Part shown: positions 1 to 8,116 of the stretch, piece by piece | Position numbering within the stretch: the first letter of the stretch is position 1 | How the letters are laid out: the number at the start of each line of letters is the position of its first letter | Source: Pseudidiomarina sp. CB1 | GTDB lineage: Bacteria > Pseudomonadota > Gammaproteobacteria > Enterobacterales > Alteromonadaceae | Length of the DNA: 64,000 nt | Assembly: GCF_024752025.1 (NCBI RefSeq) | Contig: NZ_JANTPU010000001.1 | Coordinates: 1,550,001-1,614,000, forward strand | Direction: 5' to 3' | Position numbers and translations under genes: made by a program | Notes under the pieces: generated by a model | Databases searched by the model: none | The model's input: the letters and a program-made list of their open reading frames with translations, nothing else | What the model was told of the DNA's origin: nothing

Positions 1-531
1 GGTAAAGGCACTCATGAATACTGTGACGTCATGGGCCGCGTTGATATTATCACGGGTACCCTAGGTAAGGCTTTAGGTGGCGCATCAGGCGGTTACACCT
101 CGGGTAAAAAGCAAGTGATTGATTGGTTACGTCAACGCTCACGTCCTTATTTGTTCTCAAACTCAGTTGCACCAGCGATCGTTCAAGCTTCCATTCGCGT
201 ATTGGAAATGCTTGAAGATGGTGATGAGTTGCGCCAACGCTTGTGGGACAATGCGAACTACTTCCGCACGGAAATGACGAAGGCCGGATTTACCTTGAGC
301 GGCGCCGACCATGCGATTATTCCAGTTATGATTGGTGACGCTAAAGTAGCTTCGGAAATGGCAGACCGCTTATTGGCCGAAGGCATTTACGTTATTGGCT
401 TCTCGTTCCCGGTCGTGCCGCGGGGTAAAGCGCGGATTCGTACACAAATGTCTGCCGGACATAGTCGTGAGCAGCTACAACGTGCCATTGACGCCTTTAT
501 TCGCATTGGTAAAGACTTAGGTATTATTTAA
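1..531 (+). CDS. kbl: 2-amino-3-ketobutyrate CoA ligase, C-terminal part (cut by window start)
   Basis: PLP enzyme that splits 2-amino-3-ketobutyrate with CoA into glycine and acetyl-CoA, the second step of threonine breakdown after Tdh. The frame is open from base 1, so about 176 residues of a roughly 400-residue protein are present; the N-terminus lies outside the window and this is not a truncated gene. The PLP lysine motif [16 protein letters not shown] is seen near the start (Lys about residue 23 of the fragment), followed by [11 protein letters not shown] and the C-terminal [10 protein letters not shown] block typical of alpha-oxoamine synthases. It lies 31 bp before tdh, which has its own GGAGG ribosome site, so the two are very likely one operon, as in E. 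coli. Confidence 0.97.
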   Translation, partial: GKGTHEYCDVMGRVDIITGTLGKALGGASGGYTSGKKQVIDWLRQRSRPYLFSNSVAPAIVQASIRVLEMLEDGDELRQRLWDNANYFRTEMTKAGFTLSGADHAIIPVMIGDAKVASEMADRLLAEGIYVIGFSFPVVPRGKARIRTQMSAGHSREQLQRAIDAFIRIGKDLGII

Positions 532-562
532 GCGGTCACCCCCGCCAGCGGAGGCAAGATAT

Positions 563-1594
563 ATGAAAGCTTTAGCAAAACTGCATGCCGAACCCGGTAT
601 TTGGATGACCGATGCCGAAAAACCTGAGTACGGTTACAACGACCTACTCATCAAGATTAAAAAGACCGCTATTTGTGGCACCGACGTGCACATCTACAAA
701 TGGGATGAATGGTCACAGCAAACGATTCCTGTACCTATGGTCGTAGGCCATGAATACGTTGGCGAAGTCGCCGCCATGGGCGATGGCGTGCGAGGCTTTG
801 CCATCGGCGACCGCGTTTCCGGCGAAGGTCACATCACCTGCGGCCACTGCCGTAATTGCCGTGCAGGCCGTCGCCACTTGTGCCGAAATACGGTTGGCGT
901 CGGCGTCAACCGCCCTGGCGCTTTTGCCGAGTACTTGGTGATTCCTGCGGAAAATGCATTCAAATTACCTGACGATATTAGCGACGACCTTGCCGCTATT
1001 TTTGACCCCTTCGGCAATGCAGTTCACACCGCACTAGCGTTTGACCTGGTAGGCGAAGACGTGCTCATCACAGGTGCTGGCCCGATCGGCATCATGGCTG
1101 CGGCAGTGGCACGCCACGTTGGCGCACGCCATGTTGTGATTACCGACGTTAATCCATACCGTTTAGACCTCGCCTTAAAAATGGGCGCGACTCGTGCTGT
1201 TGACGTGAGTAAAGAAAAGCTTAAAGACGTGATGACTGAGCTCGGGATGAAAGAAGGCTTCGATGTCGGGCTCGAAATGTCAGGTGTCCCGTCGGCGTTC
1301 TCGCAAATGCTTGAGACCATGAACCACGGCGGCAAAATTGCCATGCTTGGTATTCCGCCGCAAAGCGTTGCGATTGACTGGAACCAAGTTATCTTCAAAG
1401 GTTTGACGATCAAGGGTATTTACGGTCGTGAAATGTTTGAAACTTGGTACAAAATGGCAAGCTTACTGCAATCTGGCCTCGATTTATCGCCGATTTTGAC
1501 CCATCATCTACCCGTAAGTGAGTTTGAAAAAGGCTTCGAAATCATGATTTCTGGGCAATCGGGTAAAGTCGTTTTGGATTGGGAAAACGCATGA
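563..1594 (+). CDS. tdh: L-threonine 3-dehydrogenase
   Basis: Zinc- and NAD-dependent medium-chain dehydrogenase oxidising L-threonine to 2-amino-3-ketobutyrate, the substrate of Kbl encoded just upstream. At 343 residues it matches the family length. Visible motifs are the catalytic zinc region [15 protein letters not shown] and GHEYVGEV, the structural zinc cysteines in [18 protein letters not shown], and the Rossmann nucleotide site [12 protein letters not shown]. The ATG at 563 follows a GGAGG ribosome site. Its stop overlaps the glpE start in an ATGA arrangement (1591-1594), so kbl-tdh-glpE-glpG-ubiC-ubiA are probably translated from a shared transcript. Confidence 0.97.
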   Translation: MKALAKLHAEPGIWMTDAEKPEYGYNDLLIKIKKTAICGTDVHIYKWDEWSQQTIPVPMVVGHEYVGEVAAMGDGVRGFAIGDRVSGEGHITCGHCRNCRAGRRHLCRNTVGVGVNRPGAFAEYLVIPAENAFKLPDDISDDLAAIFDPFGNAVHTALAFDLVGEDVLITGAGPIGIMAAAVARHVGARHVVITDVNPYRLDLALKMGATRAVDVSKEKLKDVMTELGMKEGFDVGLEMSGVPSAFSQMLETMNHGGKIAMLGIPPQSVAIDWNQVIFKGLTIKGIYGREMFETWYKMASLLQSGLDLSPILTHHLPVSEFEKGFEIMISGQSGKVVLDWENA

Positions 1595-1914
1595 GTGACT
1601 GGACCCACATGAATGTCGCCACAGCTTTCGAGCTGTGGCAGCAAAAAAAAGCGGCATTCGCTGACATTCGCGATGCTCGCTCTTATGCTATGGGACACAT
1701 TCCGGGTGCCGTGCACCTCACAGATTCGACGTTAAATGACTTTCTCGCCGAACTCGAAGATGACCAGCCAGTGGTTGTGGTTTGTTATCACGGTAATAGT
1801 AGCCAAGGTGCCGCTGAATATCTCGCTCACCAAGGTATTGAACCTGTCAGCAGTATGGATGGTGGCTTTACTGCGTGGGCACAACAACATCCGGATGCCG
1901 TGGAGCGCAGCTAA
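1591..1914 (+). CDS. glpE: thiosulfate sulfurtransferase GlpE (rhodanese)
   Basis: Single-domain cytoplasmic rhodanese of 107 residues, the size of E. coli GlpE. The active loop CYHGNSSQG carries the catalytic Cys at residue 65, where the family places it. The protein transfers a sulfane sulfur from thiosulfate to acceptors; its physiological partner is not evident here. The ATG at 1591 is chosen because it gives the 4-base ATGA overlap with tdh; an in-frame ATG 12 bases upstream lies inside tdh. It is followed after 2 bases by glpG, the same pairing as in the E. coli glpEGR locus, but no glpR-like regulator follows. Confidence 0.93.
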   Translation: MSDWTHMNVATAFELWQQKKAAFADIRDARSYAMGHIPGAVHLTDSTLNDFLAELEDDQPVVVVCYHGNSSQGAAEYLAHQGIEPVSSMDGGFTAWAQQHPDAVERS

Positions 1915-1916
1915 CC

Positions 1917-2765
1917 ATGCAAAAATTACTGGTAACCCGCAATGCAGTTATGATGAAACGTCTGCACAGTTATCTTCAACGTCGCGGGATACCAGTCACC
2001 GTAAGCGAACATGGCAATCAACTTGAGCTCTGGCTAACACAGTCGAGCTATAAAGCGCTCGCCAAAGACTTGATTAATGAATTCAAGGCTGATCCCGAAG
2101 CCGCGGAAGCTGAGCTTGAAAACGCCTCGCAGAGTAAACCGCAAGTCGCCAGCAAACCAGATTCAATGGTCCAACAGCTGCTGCAACAGGCAGGCATTGT
2201 GACGATTGTCTTCGCTGCCTTCGTTAGCTTAGTTTTTGCACTTCTCAACACCCAGCTCGCTACTGCTATTTTTGATGCTTTGCGGATCAGCGACACCTTT
2301 ACAGATGTGCCGTGGAGCCAACCTTGGCGCCTGTTAACCCCAGTACTACTGCACTTCAGCCTGCTCCACTTTTTATTCAATGTCTTCTGGTGGTGGTATC
2401 TCGGTGGTCGCTTCGAACGGTTCTACGGTTCGACTTACTTAGTCATTGCCTTGGTATTCTGCGGCGTATTTTCGAACGTGATGCAGTTTATGGTTAGCGG
2501 CCCTTATTTTGGTGGCCTCTCAGGCGTCGTATACGGGTTATTCGGCCTCGCGGTCGTGGTATCATGGCAACGCCCCCGTCACCCCTTATTTCTGCCAGTT
2601 GGGTTGATTGTTTTCATGCTTGTTTGGCTACTCCTTGGTTACACTGACTTACTTTGGGTGAGCGTTGCCAACACCGCACACTCGGCCGGACTCATCGCCG
2701 GACTCGTGTTAGGCATTGCACTGCGTTACGTTGAATACTTCCGTAAGAAAAAACAGCTCTCCTGA
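1917..2765 (+). CDS. glpG: rhomboid intramembrane serine protease GlpG
   Basis: Intramembrane protease with an N-terminal cytoplasmic domain (about residues 1-85) and a six-helix rhomboid core. The catalytic serine lies in GGLSGVVYG (Ser202) and the catalytic histidine in ANTAHSAG (His255); the HFLFNVFWWWYLG helix carries the conserved oxyanion-side residues. The length of 282 is close to E. coli GlpG (276). The ATG at 1917, two bases after the glpE stop, is preferred over an in-frame upstream start lying within glpE. Its stop overlaps the ubiC start (TGATG, sharing base 2765), which suggests translational coupling. Confidence 0.93.
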   Translation: MQKLLVTRNAVMMKRLHSYLQRRGIPVTVSEHGNQLELWLTQSSYKALAKDLINEFKADPEAAEAELENASQSKPQVASKPDSMVQQLLQQAGIVTIVFAAFVSLVFALLNTQLATAIFDALRISDTFTDVPWSQPWRLLTPVLLHFSLLHFLFNVFWWWYLGGRFERFYGSTYLVIALVFCGVFSNVMQFMVSGPYFGGLSGVVYGLFGLAVVVSWQRPRHPLFLPVGLIVFMLVWLLLGYTDLLWVSVANTAHSAGLIAGLVLGIALRYVEYFRKKKQLS

Positions 2766-3349
2766 TGATACGCTTTCCTAACATTCGCTTTCCAGTCGTC
2801 ACACAAGGTGGCGAAGCTGCTTGGTGCAAGCCGGCTTTGATCCCTGACGGGTCAGTCATGGCAAAGGACTGGCTATTGGATCCAAGCTCCCTGACGGCTA
2901 AACTCAAAACTTGCTGTCAACGATTTCAGGTGCAGCTGCTCGGTCAGCGCGAGGCCCCCTTACTTACCGACGAAAAGCCGTGGCTCGGGCAACAAAGCAG
3001 TTGCATCGTACGCGAAGTTATTCTCTGGTGTGACGACCAACCTTGGGTTTTTGCACGCAGTGTTTTTCCGTTTAGCGCTTTAGCACAACAGCAACTACGC
3101 TTAGAAGATCTCGGTGATAAGCCGCTTGGCGAACACTTGTTTAAACAACCTGACCTTTCGCGCAGTGCGGTTGAAGTTTCAAGCTTCGGCCCGACCACTA
3201 AAGTCGGCCAGCTTCATCAACAGCTAGGTTACCCAGCAACAACCTTGTGGGGACGCCGTAGCCGCTTCACAGCCGCCGGTCAACACGTATTAGTCGCCGA
3301 GGTTTTCATCGGCGCGTCCCCGTTAGCGCAGGAGCTACCAGATGATTAA
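2765..3349 (+). CDS. ubiC: chorismate pyruvate-lyase UbiC
   Basis: Chorismate lyase, which converts chorismate to 4-hydroxybenzoate plus pyruvate and so commits it to ubiquinone. The 194-residue protein contains the family blocks CIVREVILWCDDQPWVFARS, LGEHLFKQPDLSRS and the C-terminal TTLWGRRSRFTAAGQ followed by LVAEVFIG. The Arg and Glu in the CIVREV and VAEVF blocks correspond to the product-binding residues of the family. It overlaps glpG by one base and ubiA by 8 bases (3342-3349), so ubiC-ubiA form a tight pair that supplies and then prenylates the quinone head group. Confidence 0.94.
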   Translation: MIRFPNIRFPVVTQGGEAAWCKPALIPDGSVMAKDWLLDPSSLTAKLKTCCQRFQVQLLGQREAPLLTDEKPWLGQQSSCIVREVILWCDDQPWVFARSVFPFSALAQQQLRLEDLGDKPLGEHLFKQPDLSRSAVEVSSFGPTTKVGQLHQQLGYPATTLWGRRSRFTAAGQHVLVAEVFIGASPLAQELPDD

Positions 3350-4187
3350 CGCTTTATGGCGCTTAATGCGCGCTGACCGCCCCATTGGTACCTTATTGTT
3401 AGCGTGGCCCATGCTAGCAGCACTGGTTATTGCCGGAGCAGGCAATCCCCCTTTAAAAGTAGTCGTGTTATTTTTGCTGGGCGCTTTTGTGATGCGTTCC
3501 GCAGGATGCGTCATTAATGACTTTGCCGACCGTGCAATTGACGGCCATGTTACACGAACCCAAAGTCGACCGCTTGCTACCGGCGAGCTAAAAAGTTGGC
3601 ACGCCGTTGCACTCTTCATCGGATTGTTGGCTATTGCGTTTTTGATCGTCTTGCAGTTCAACAAAAGTACGATTTTACTTAGTTTTGCCGCAGCTGGTGT
3701 TGCCACCCTTTACCCATTCTGTAAGCGTTTCACTCAACTCCCGCAAGTTGTGCTCGGCGTGGCCTTTAGCTTTGGTGTACTCATGCCATTTACCGCCTTA
3801 GACCAAGGCCTCCCAGTAAGCGCATGGCTCTTATTTGCGGCCAACATCTGTTGGACCGTTGCCTACGACACGGAATACGCCATGGCCGATCGTGACGATG
3901 ACCTTAAAATTGGCGTTAAATCGACAGCCATATTGTTCGGGGGCTATGACCGTCTGGCCATAGCAGTATTGCAGTTGGGTACCTTAGGCTTACTGGTGTG
4001 GCTTGGCTATCAACTACAACTCTCGTGGTACTTTCATTGCGGGCTGATCATTATCGCTGCGCTGTTTGCTTGGCAGCATCGACTCATCTGGTACCGTGAG
4101 CCACAAAAATGCTTTCACGCGTTCTTACACAATAACCATGTGGGATGGGTGCTTGCGGCGTCGGTTGCCGCAAGCTATTGGTATTAA
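3342..4187 (+). CDS. ubiA: 4-hydroxybenzoate polyprenyltransferase UbiA
   Basis: Polytopic inner-membrane prenyltransferase (281 residues) that attaches the polyprenyl tail to 4-hydroxybenzoate. Both Mg2+-pyrophosphate motifs of the family are visible: NDFADRAIDGHVTRTQSRPL in the first third and DTEYAMADRDDDLKIGVKST in the middle. Many hydrophobic helices surround them. It takes its substrate from UbiC, encoded just upstream with an 8-base overlap. It converges on plsB, and the two stops share the tetranucleotide at 4184-4187. Confidence 0.96.
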   Translation: MINALWRLMRADRPIGTLLLAWPMLAALVIAGAGNPPLKVVVLFLLGAFVMRSAGCVINDFADRAIDGHVTRTQSRPLATGELKSWHAVALFIGLLAIAFLIVLQFNKSTILLSFAAAGVATLYPFCKRFTQLPQVVLGVAFSFGVLMPFTALDQGLPVSAWLLFAANICWTVAYDTEYAMADRDDDLKIGVKSTAILFGGYDRLAIAVLQLGTLGLLVWLGYQLQLSWYFHCGLIIIAALFAWQHRLIWYREPQKCFHAFLHNNHVGWVLAASVAASYWY

Positions 4188-6637
4188 TTTTTGTTCAACG
4201 ACTGCAGGCGACGTTGTACCGACTGGCGAATCGTTTGCAACACTGCGGCATCTAACAAGCGATCGATGTTATCGCTTAACGCCGCAACGCTACTGTGCGC
4301 GATAAAGTTACCGTCACTATTCACCTCGATATAGTCTTCACGCTTCAACGTCGAAATCAATGCACTGAGCAGTTTTTTATCAAAAAACTCCGGCGCATTT
4401 ACACCATGCATCGCACTCAGTCGCTCGGCTAATTCGACTGCAGCCTGCTCCAATGCTGCTCGACCTTGCGCCCCGCCTTGCTGCAGCAGCTCAAACAGAA
4501 TGGCATAACGCTGCAACGTCTCGCTCGCCGCGCGCGCCAACAGCTGCAATTGGAAGAATTCAGTCGTATCACGCGACGCCGCCCGATAATGTTCATTATC
4601 AAGCGCATGTAACAACCCAACGCTCACTAGGTGCTCCACTATCGCTTGCGCCCACAGCGGCATGGCTTTAGCGTCATGACTTAAAAACAACTCTTCCTTT
4701 AACAGCGGTTGCAACTGACTAAGCAATTCACTCACTTGCTCGACTTTAAACGTCCGGTGGCCACAGGCAAAAGCGGCGATAATCGCTGGGACGATCACCA
4801 TGTGCATGATGTTATTACGATAATACGTCATCGCGATCGCCGTCGTGCCATCCAACCGGATCATTTCGCCCATGGTGTCACTGACCACGGTAAATTTGTC
4901 GTGGCGTTTCGCTAATTGCCACAGCTCTTCGCCTGATTCGGCAGGGACGTAAGCATAGTTGCTGTAAGGCACTTCACGCAGCAGCGCAGTGTAAACATCC
5001 AATTGCGCCACAAGTTCTTCGCGCGACAACGTGTGTTGCTCGGCACTTAGTAACGCTAATGCTGTCAGGTTGACACTGTTCATACCGGCGGCATCATTAA
5101 TGCGCTGCATGATTTGTTCAGCGAACAAGTTGACGGTCGGGGTTAACCAACGCGGTCGCGCGGGCTCTTCTGCGCCCAACGTAATCGACTCACGCCAATT
5201 TGGCGTTAATTTATCTAAGGTTTGGCCAACATTGATAGGTTCGCCGAAGGTCACATAGCCGTGGCCAAAATTGCGTAAGTGGCGAAGACTCGATAACACT
5301 TGCCACATCGATTCCTTCTCTTTTGATTTCCCTTTCAGCTCTTTTAAGTAAGTGCCCACTTCCATGACATGTTCATAACCTAAATAGACAGGGACAATCG
5401 ACATGGGACGTTGCTGGCCACGTAACATGCCTTGAATCGTCATCGCAATCATACCGGTTTTAGGCTGTAACAAACGCCCAGTACGGCTGCGCCCGCCCTC
5501 TGTGAAATATTCAACGGGGTACCCTTTCTGAAAAAGGCGGTCAAGGTATTCTCGAAAGATCGCGGAATAGAGTTTATTGCCCTTAAAACTGCGGCGGATG
5601 AAAAATGCCCCGCCGCGGCGGAACAGCGGACCCGCTGGGAAAAAGTCTAAGTTAACACCAGCAGCAATATGCGGCGGCACCAACCCTTCTTTATAGATCA
5701 CATAACTAAGTAACAGGTAGTCCATGTGGCTGCGGTGGCACGGCACATAAATGACCTCATGTCCCGCTTGGGCGAGTGCACGAATTCGGTCACCGCCTTC
5801 AATATGAATACCGTTGTAGATACGGCTCCACATCCAACCCATGATGCGATCAAGCATACGCACCAATGTATCGCTGTAATTTGCTGCGATCTCATCTAAG
5901 TAGTCGTAAGCACGTTTAGTCGCTTTCTCGTGGCTGATTTTTTTACTGCGCGCTTCATCTGCAATCGCCTTTTGCAATGCTGCACTTTGCAGGAGCTCTT
6001 GAATGACCCGCTCGCGATTGGCGACCTTGGGTCCGGCAACTGCGTGACGCAGTCGTACAAAATGCACCCGCGCAACGCGCGCGAGCTTTTGTGCAACCTT
6101 GCGCTCCGCTCCGTATTGATCAGTCATTTGGCGCAAGCTGACGGGCCGACTCCCGCGGACAAGGATATTACGCCCAGAAAACATGACCAGCCAAAACTTA
6201 CGCCAACGGCCAGGATTATCCAGATCGGCGACCATGGTGTTTCCTTCGCGCGGCTCCTGTCCAGCTTTGCGACCCCAAAATAGGCCCATAGGGACAAGTT
6301 GCACATCGAGTTGGCGTTCTTTTTGATGGCTTTTCAGTAGGTGAAGAAATTCATCAAGCGCAGCCTCGTTGGTGTCCGCTTTTGCTTGCTCGAGGTACAT
6401 GACGCGGGCATGTCGCTCACCATTAATAAGAAGCGGCTCCATCAAACTTGGTAATCCCGCCTGCTTAAGCGCGCGATTTGCTACCAACAGATCGGTTACC
6501 GATGTCGAGCGCATAACGTAGACAACGTGCTGCGGATCGCCCACGGCACTGATGTTTTCGTCAAAAATAGTCTCAAACCGCGTCAACCAACGAACCGGCC
6601 AATACAACACCTTCGCGACAAAGGCTCTCCAACGCAT
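4184..6637 (-). CDS. plsB: glycerol-3-phosphate acyltransferase PlsB
   Basis: Membrane-associated enzyme that makes 1-acyl-glycerol-3-phosphate, the first step of phospholipid synthesis. All four acyltransferase blocks are seen: HRSHMDYLLLSY (HX4D catalytic pair, about His301 and Asp306), GGAFFIRRSF, YFTEGGRSRTGR and SIVPVYLGYEH. I chose the ATG at 6637 (817 residues), preceded by GCGGGGGAAAAGC; a TTG five codons upstream at 6652 is possible but lies on top of that G-rich ribosome site. It is divergent from lexA, and its probable sigma-E-type promoter is described separately. dgkA, which sits between plsB and lexA in E. coli, is absent. Confidence 0.96.
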   Translation of the reverse strand: MRWRAFVAKVLYWPVRWLTRFETIFDENISAVGDPQHVVYVMRSTSVTDLLVANRALKQAGLPSLMEPLLINGERHARVMYLEQAKADTNEAALDEFLHLLKSHQKERQLDVQLVPMGLFWGRKAGQEPREGNTMVADLDNPGRWRKFWLVMFSGRNILVRGSRPVSLRQMTDQYGAERKVAQKLARVARVHFVRLRHAVAGPKVANRERVIQELLQSAALQKAIADEARSKKISHEKATKRAYDYLDEIAANYSDTLVRMLDRIMGWMWSRIYNGIHIEGGDRIRALAQAGHEVIYVPCHRSHMDYLLLSYVIYKEGLVPPHIAAGVNLDFFPAGPLFRRGGAFFIRRSFKGNKLYSAIFREYLDRLFQKGYPVEYFTEGGRSRTGRLLQPKTGMIAMTIQGMLRGQQRPMSIVPVYLGYEHVMEVGTYLKELKGKSKEKESMWQVLSSLRHLRNFGHGYVTFGEPINVGQTLDKLTPNWRESITLGAEEPARPRWLTPTVNLFAEQIMQRINDAAGMNSVNLTALALLSAEQHTLSREELVAQLDVYTALLREVPYSNYAYVPAESGEELWQLAKRHDKFTVVSDTMGEMIRLDGTTAIAMTYYRNNIMHMVIVPAIIAAFACGHRTFKVEQVSELLSQLQPLLKEELFLSHDAKAMPLWAQAIVEHLVSVGLLHALDNEHYRAASRDTTEFFQLQLLARAASETLQRYAILFELLQQGGAQGRAALEQAAVELAERLSAMHGVNAPEFFDKKLLSALISTLKREDYIEVNSDGNFIAHSSVAALSDNIDRLLDAAVLQTIRQSVQRRLQSLNKN

Positions 6638-6696
6638 GCTTTTCCCCCGCAATTTTTACTCGGTAAAAGGATACCATCGATTAAGCTGATTTGCTG

Positions 6697-6724
6697 TTAG
6701 AAAAAAAATGCACAAAAAAGTTGC
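6697..6724 (-). promoter_or_regulatory. probable sigma-E-type promoter of plsB
   Basis: Reading the minus strand, GCAACTT (6724-6718) is followed after exactly 16 bases by TCTAA (6701-6697). This fits the E. coli sigma-E consensus (GGAACTT, about 16 bases, TCTAA or TCTGA) with one mismatch in the -35. It lies about 60 bases upstream of the plsB ATG. E. coli plsB is a known sigma-E regulon member, which supports the reading. The -35 overlaps the -35 of the divergent lexA promoter. Confidence 0.6.
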
Positions 6725-6748
6725 GATCTGAAAACACCTGTATATACT
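6721..6748 (+). promoter_or_regulatory. lexA sigma-70 promoter
   Basis: TTGCGA (6721-6726) and TATACT (6743-6748) are separated by 16 bases and lie 35 bases before the lexA ATG. The -10 falls inside the first SOS box, so LexA binding should block polymerase directly. Confidence 0.7.
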
Positions 6749-6753
6749 CACAG
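6738..6753 (+). promoter_or_regulatory. SOS box 1 (LexA operator)
   Basis: CTGTATATACTCACAG matches the gammaproteobacterial LexA consensus CTG-N10-CAG with an AT-rich centre. It overlaps the -10 of the lexA promoter, giving autoregulation of the lexA-sulA-like operon. Confidence 0.92.
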
Positions 6754-6758
6754 TATTA

Positions 6759-6774
6759 CTGTATGAATAAACAG
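6759..6774 (+). promoter_or_regulatory. SOS box 2 (LexA operator)
   Basis: CTGTATGAATAAACAG is a second CTG-N10-CAG site, five bases after the first (21 bases start to start) and 8 bases before the lexA ATG. Paired operators with this spacing are also found in front of E. coli lexA. Confidence 0.92.
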
Positions 6775-6782
6775 GTATCAAA

Positions 6783-7403
6783 ATGCGACCGTTAACGCCA
6801 CGACAGCAAGAAATTTTAGACCTCATTAAAGACACGATTGAGGCAACGGGTATGCCACCAACACGCGCAGAAATCGCTCAGCGCTTAGGCTTTCGTTCGC
6901 CAAACTCTGCGGAAGAGCATCTGAAAGCACTCGCTAAAAAGGGTGTGATCGAAATGCTTCCAGGAATGTCACGAGGACTTCGGCTCATCGGCGCTAATGA
7001 CGAGGACATTCCTGAAGGCTTACCGCTGATCGGGCAAGTTGCCGCAGGTGAACCAATATTGGCACAACAACATATCGAGAGTCATTATCAAGTTGACGAG
7101 AACCTCTTTCGCCCACATGCGGATTTCTTATTACGTGTCAGCGGCATGAGTATGAAAGACATTGGAATACTTGATGGCGACCTCCTCGCTGTGCATAAAA
7201 CCCACGAAGCTCGTAACGGCCAAATCATTGTCGCCCGCGTTGAGGACGACGTTACCGTCAAACGCTTCGAGCGCAAAGGTAACATCATTCTCTTACACCC
7301 AGAAAATGACGAGTTTTCACCTATTCAAGTCGACCTTACTCAACAATACTTCACCATCGAAGGGTTAGCGGTCGGCGTGATCCGAAATGGAGCCTGGTTA
7401 TGA
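6783..7403 (+). CDS. lexA: LexA repressor
   Basis: SOS master repressor, 206 residues. The N-terminal winged helix-turn-helix covers about residues 1-70 ([15 protein letters not shown] followed by [16 protein letters not shown]). The self-cleavage site is Ala88-Gly89 in GQVAAGEP; the catalytic serine is Ser123 in SGMSM and the lysine Lys160 in TVKRFER. DNA damage and RecA trigger cleavage. Two SOS boxes precede the gene. The stop overlaps the next gene in an ATGA (7400-7403), so a SulA-like division inhibitor is made from the same message. Confidence 0.98.
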   Translation: MRPLTPRQQEILDLIKDTIEATGMPPTRAEIAQRLGFRSPNSAEEHLKALAKKGVIEMLPGMSRGLRLIGANDEDIPEGLPLIGQVAAGEPILAQQHIESHYQVDENLFRPHADFLLRVSGMSMKDIGILDGDLLAVHKTHEARNGQIIVARVEDDVTVKRFERKGNIILLHPENDEFSPIQVDLTQQYFTIEGLAVGVIRNGAWL

Positions 7404-7816
7404 GATACAATTATCCACACGCAAGCCTCGAACTCACCGTTGAAGCGCTCAACCTTACCGATGAAAGTACGCTGTCGAGCGAAGATTTTTCGGCGATGAT
7501 GCCACGTATCCAGTCACTTGCTTTACGCACGAAGCAATGGGTCACGGTGATTGGCGGATCTCGCCATGTCATTCAACAACTGGTCAACGCTGGTGTGAGC
7601 CGGTCACGTATTCGTTGGGTGGCTGGACGTGACGCCGATCAACGCGAATGGGCAACTGAACAAGCGTTACTCGCGGGTACTTCGAGCGTCGTTTTAAGTT
7701 TCTTAGATGCATTATCTTCACCACGCGTCGCACAGCGCCTCAAAATGGCTAGCAAAGTAAGTCAAACGCACAGCTTTGTATTCCGCTCTCTACCTTCTCA
7801 ATCCCCACTCCACTAA
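7400..7816 (+). CDS. SulA-like cell division inhibitor
   Basis: A 138-residue protein co-transcribed with lexA (4-base overlap). The middle ([20 protein letters not shown], then [20 protein letters not shown] and [11 protein letters not shown]) follows the SulA pattern: a RecA-like core strand, an alpha-beta unit ending in a hydrophobic strand and a short basic C-terminus. SulA binds FtsZ and delays septation while DNA is repaired. A lexA-sulA operon is the arrangement known from Pseudomonas; in E. coli sulA is separate. Sequence similarity to E. coli SulA is weak, so the assignment rests on context as well as pattern. Confidence 0.72.
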   Translation: MRYNYPHASLELTVEALNLTDESTLSSEDFSAMMPRIQSLALRTKQWVTVIGGSRHVIQQLVNAGVSRSRIRWVAGRDADQREWATEQALLAGTSSVVLSFLDALSSPRVAQRLKMASKVSQTHSFVFRSLPSQSPLH

Positions 7817-7834
7817 AATTGGGAAGGTCCCTGC

Positions 7835-7860
7835 AAGGCTGCTTCGGCAGCCTTTTTTTT
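7835..7860 (+). terminator. intrinsic terminator of lexA-sulA operon
   Basis: Eight-base perfect stem AAGGCTGC / GCAGCCTT (7835-7842, 7847-7854) closed by a TTCG tetraloop and followed directly by further Ts (run of eight at 7853-7860). It lies 19 bases after the SulA-like stop. Confidence 0.93.
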
Positions 7861-7963
7861 CGCCCGTAGCTAAAAATTTCTTAACTTTAGCGGTGGCTTT
7901 TTCGGCTACTCATGGTATTTTGATCGGGCAGCTTACTGCTAACACAATAAATAATAATAATTA

Positions 7964-7977
7964 TTGATACAAAACAA
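7964..7977 (+). promoter_or_regulatory. possible FNR/ANR-type site upstream of oxidase genes
   Basis: TTGATACAAAACAA fits the FNR-family consensus TTGAT-N4-ATCAA at nine of ten specified bases. It is 136 bases before the coxB start. A low-oxygen regulator acting on an aa3-type oxidase would make sense, but one short AT-rich match can arise by chance. Confidence 0.3.
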
Positions 7978-8014
7978 CAAAGGGTTAGTAGGGAAAGCGA
8001 TTTTCTTGTCTGAA

Positions 8015-8116
8015 ATGCTGTTCCTTTTTCTGCTCACCTCGTTGTTCTTCAGGCTCGCACTTCGGTGTATTCGCGGTAGCGTCCGCGTCGGAAGAATGAG
8101 AGGAGATGTCGCGTGA
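8015..8116 (+). CDS. possible leader peptide, 33 residues, overlapping coxB start
   Basis: Reading frame from ATG 8015 with a strongly hydrophobic start (MLFLFLLTSLFFRLALRC) and a basic tail (IRGSVRVGRMRGDVA). Its TGA (8114-8116) overlaps the coxB GTG start as GTGA, the same coupling seen between several real gene pairs here. No good ribosome site precedes ATG 8015; a TTG at 8006 would have GGGAAAG nine bases upstream. A frame this long is not rare by chance, and the same bases fold into a predicted RNA structure, so coding is unproven. Confidence 0.28.
   Translation: MLFLFLLTSLFFRLALRCIRGSVRVGRMRGDVA
8042..8099 (+). promoter_or_regulatory. predicted three-way junction in the coxB 5' leader
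   Basis: Outer stem TTGTTCTTC (8042-8050) with GAAGAATGA (8091-8099), nine pairs including two G-U. Inside are a short hairpin GCAC-TTCG-GTGT (8057-8068) with the very stable cUUCGg loop and a second hairpin CGCGG-TAGCGT-CCGCG (8072-8087). The outer stem ends beside the coxB ribosome site (GAGGAGA, 8100-8106), so folding could tune coxB translation. Structure is predicted by eye only. Confidence 0.35.

Larger units (their letters stand above)
7861..8112 (+). other. upstream region of the oxidase operon
   Basis: About 250 bases between the SOS-operon terminator and coxB. The first half is AT-rich (ATAATAATAATTATTG around 7951-7966) and should hold the oxidase promoter, but no sigma-70 pair stands out. 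It contains an FNR-like half-matching palindrome, a 33-codon reading frame running into coxB and a predicted branched hairpin, each listed separately. Confidence 0.6.

Noticed and set aside
1024-1413. Long antisense frame within tdh, and many similar frames opposite or out of frame with coxA, plsB, ftsY, rep and others
   Set aside because: They lie wholly inside well-supported genes, have no family features and reflect codon bias of the true strand.
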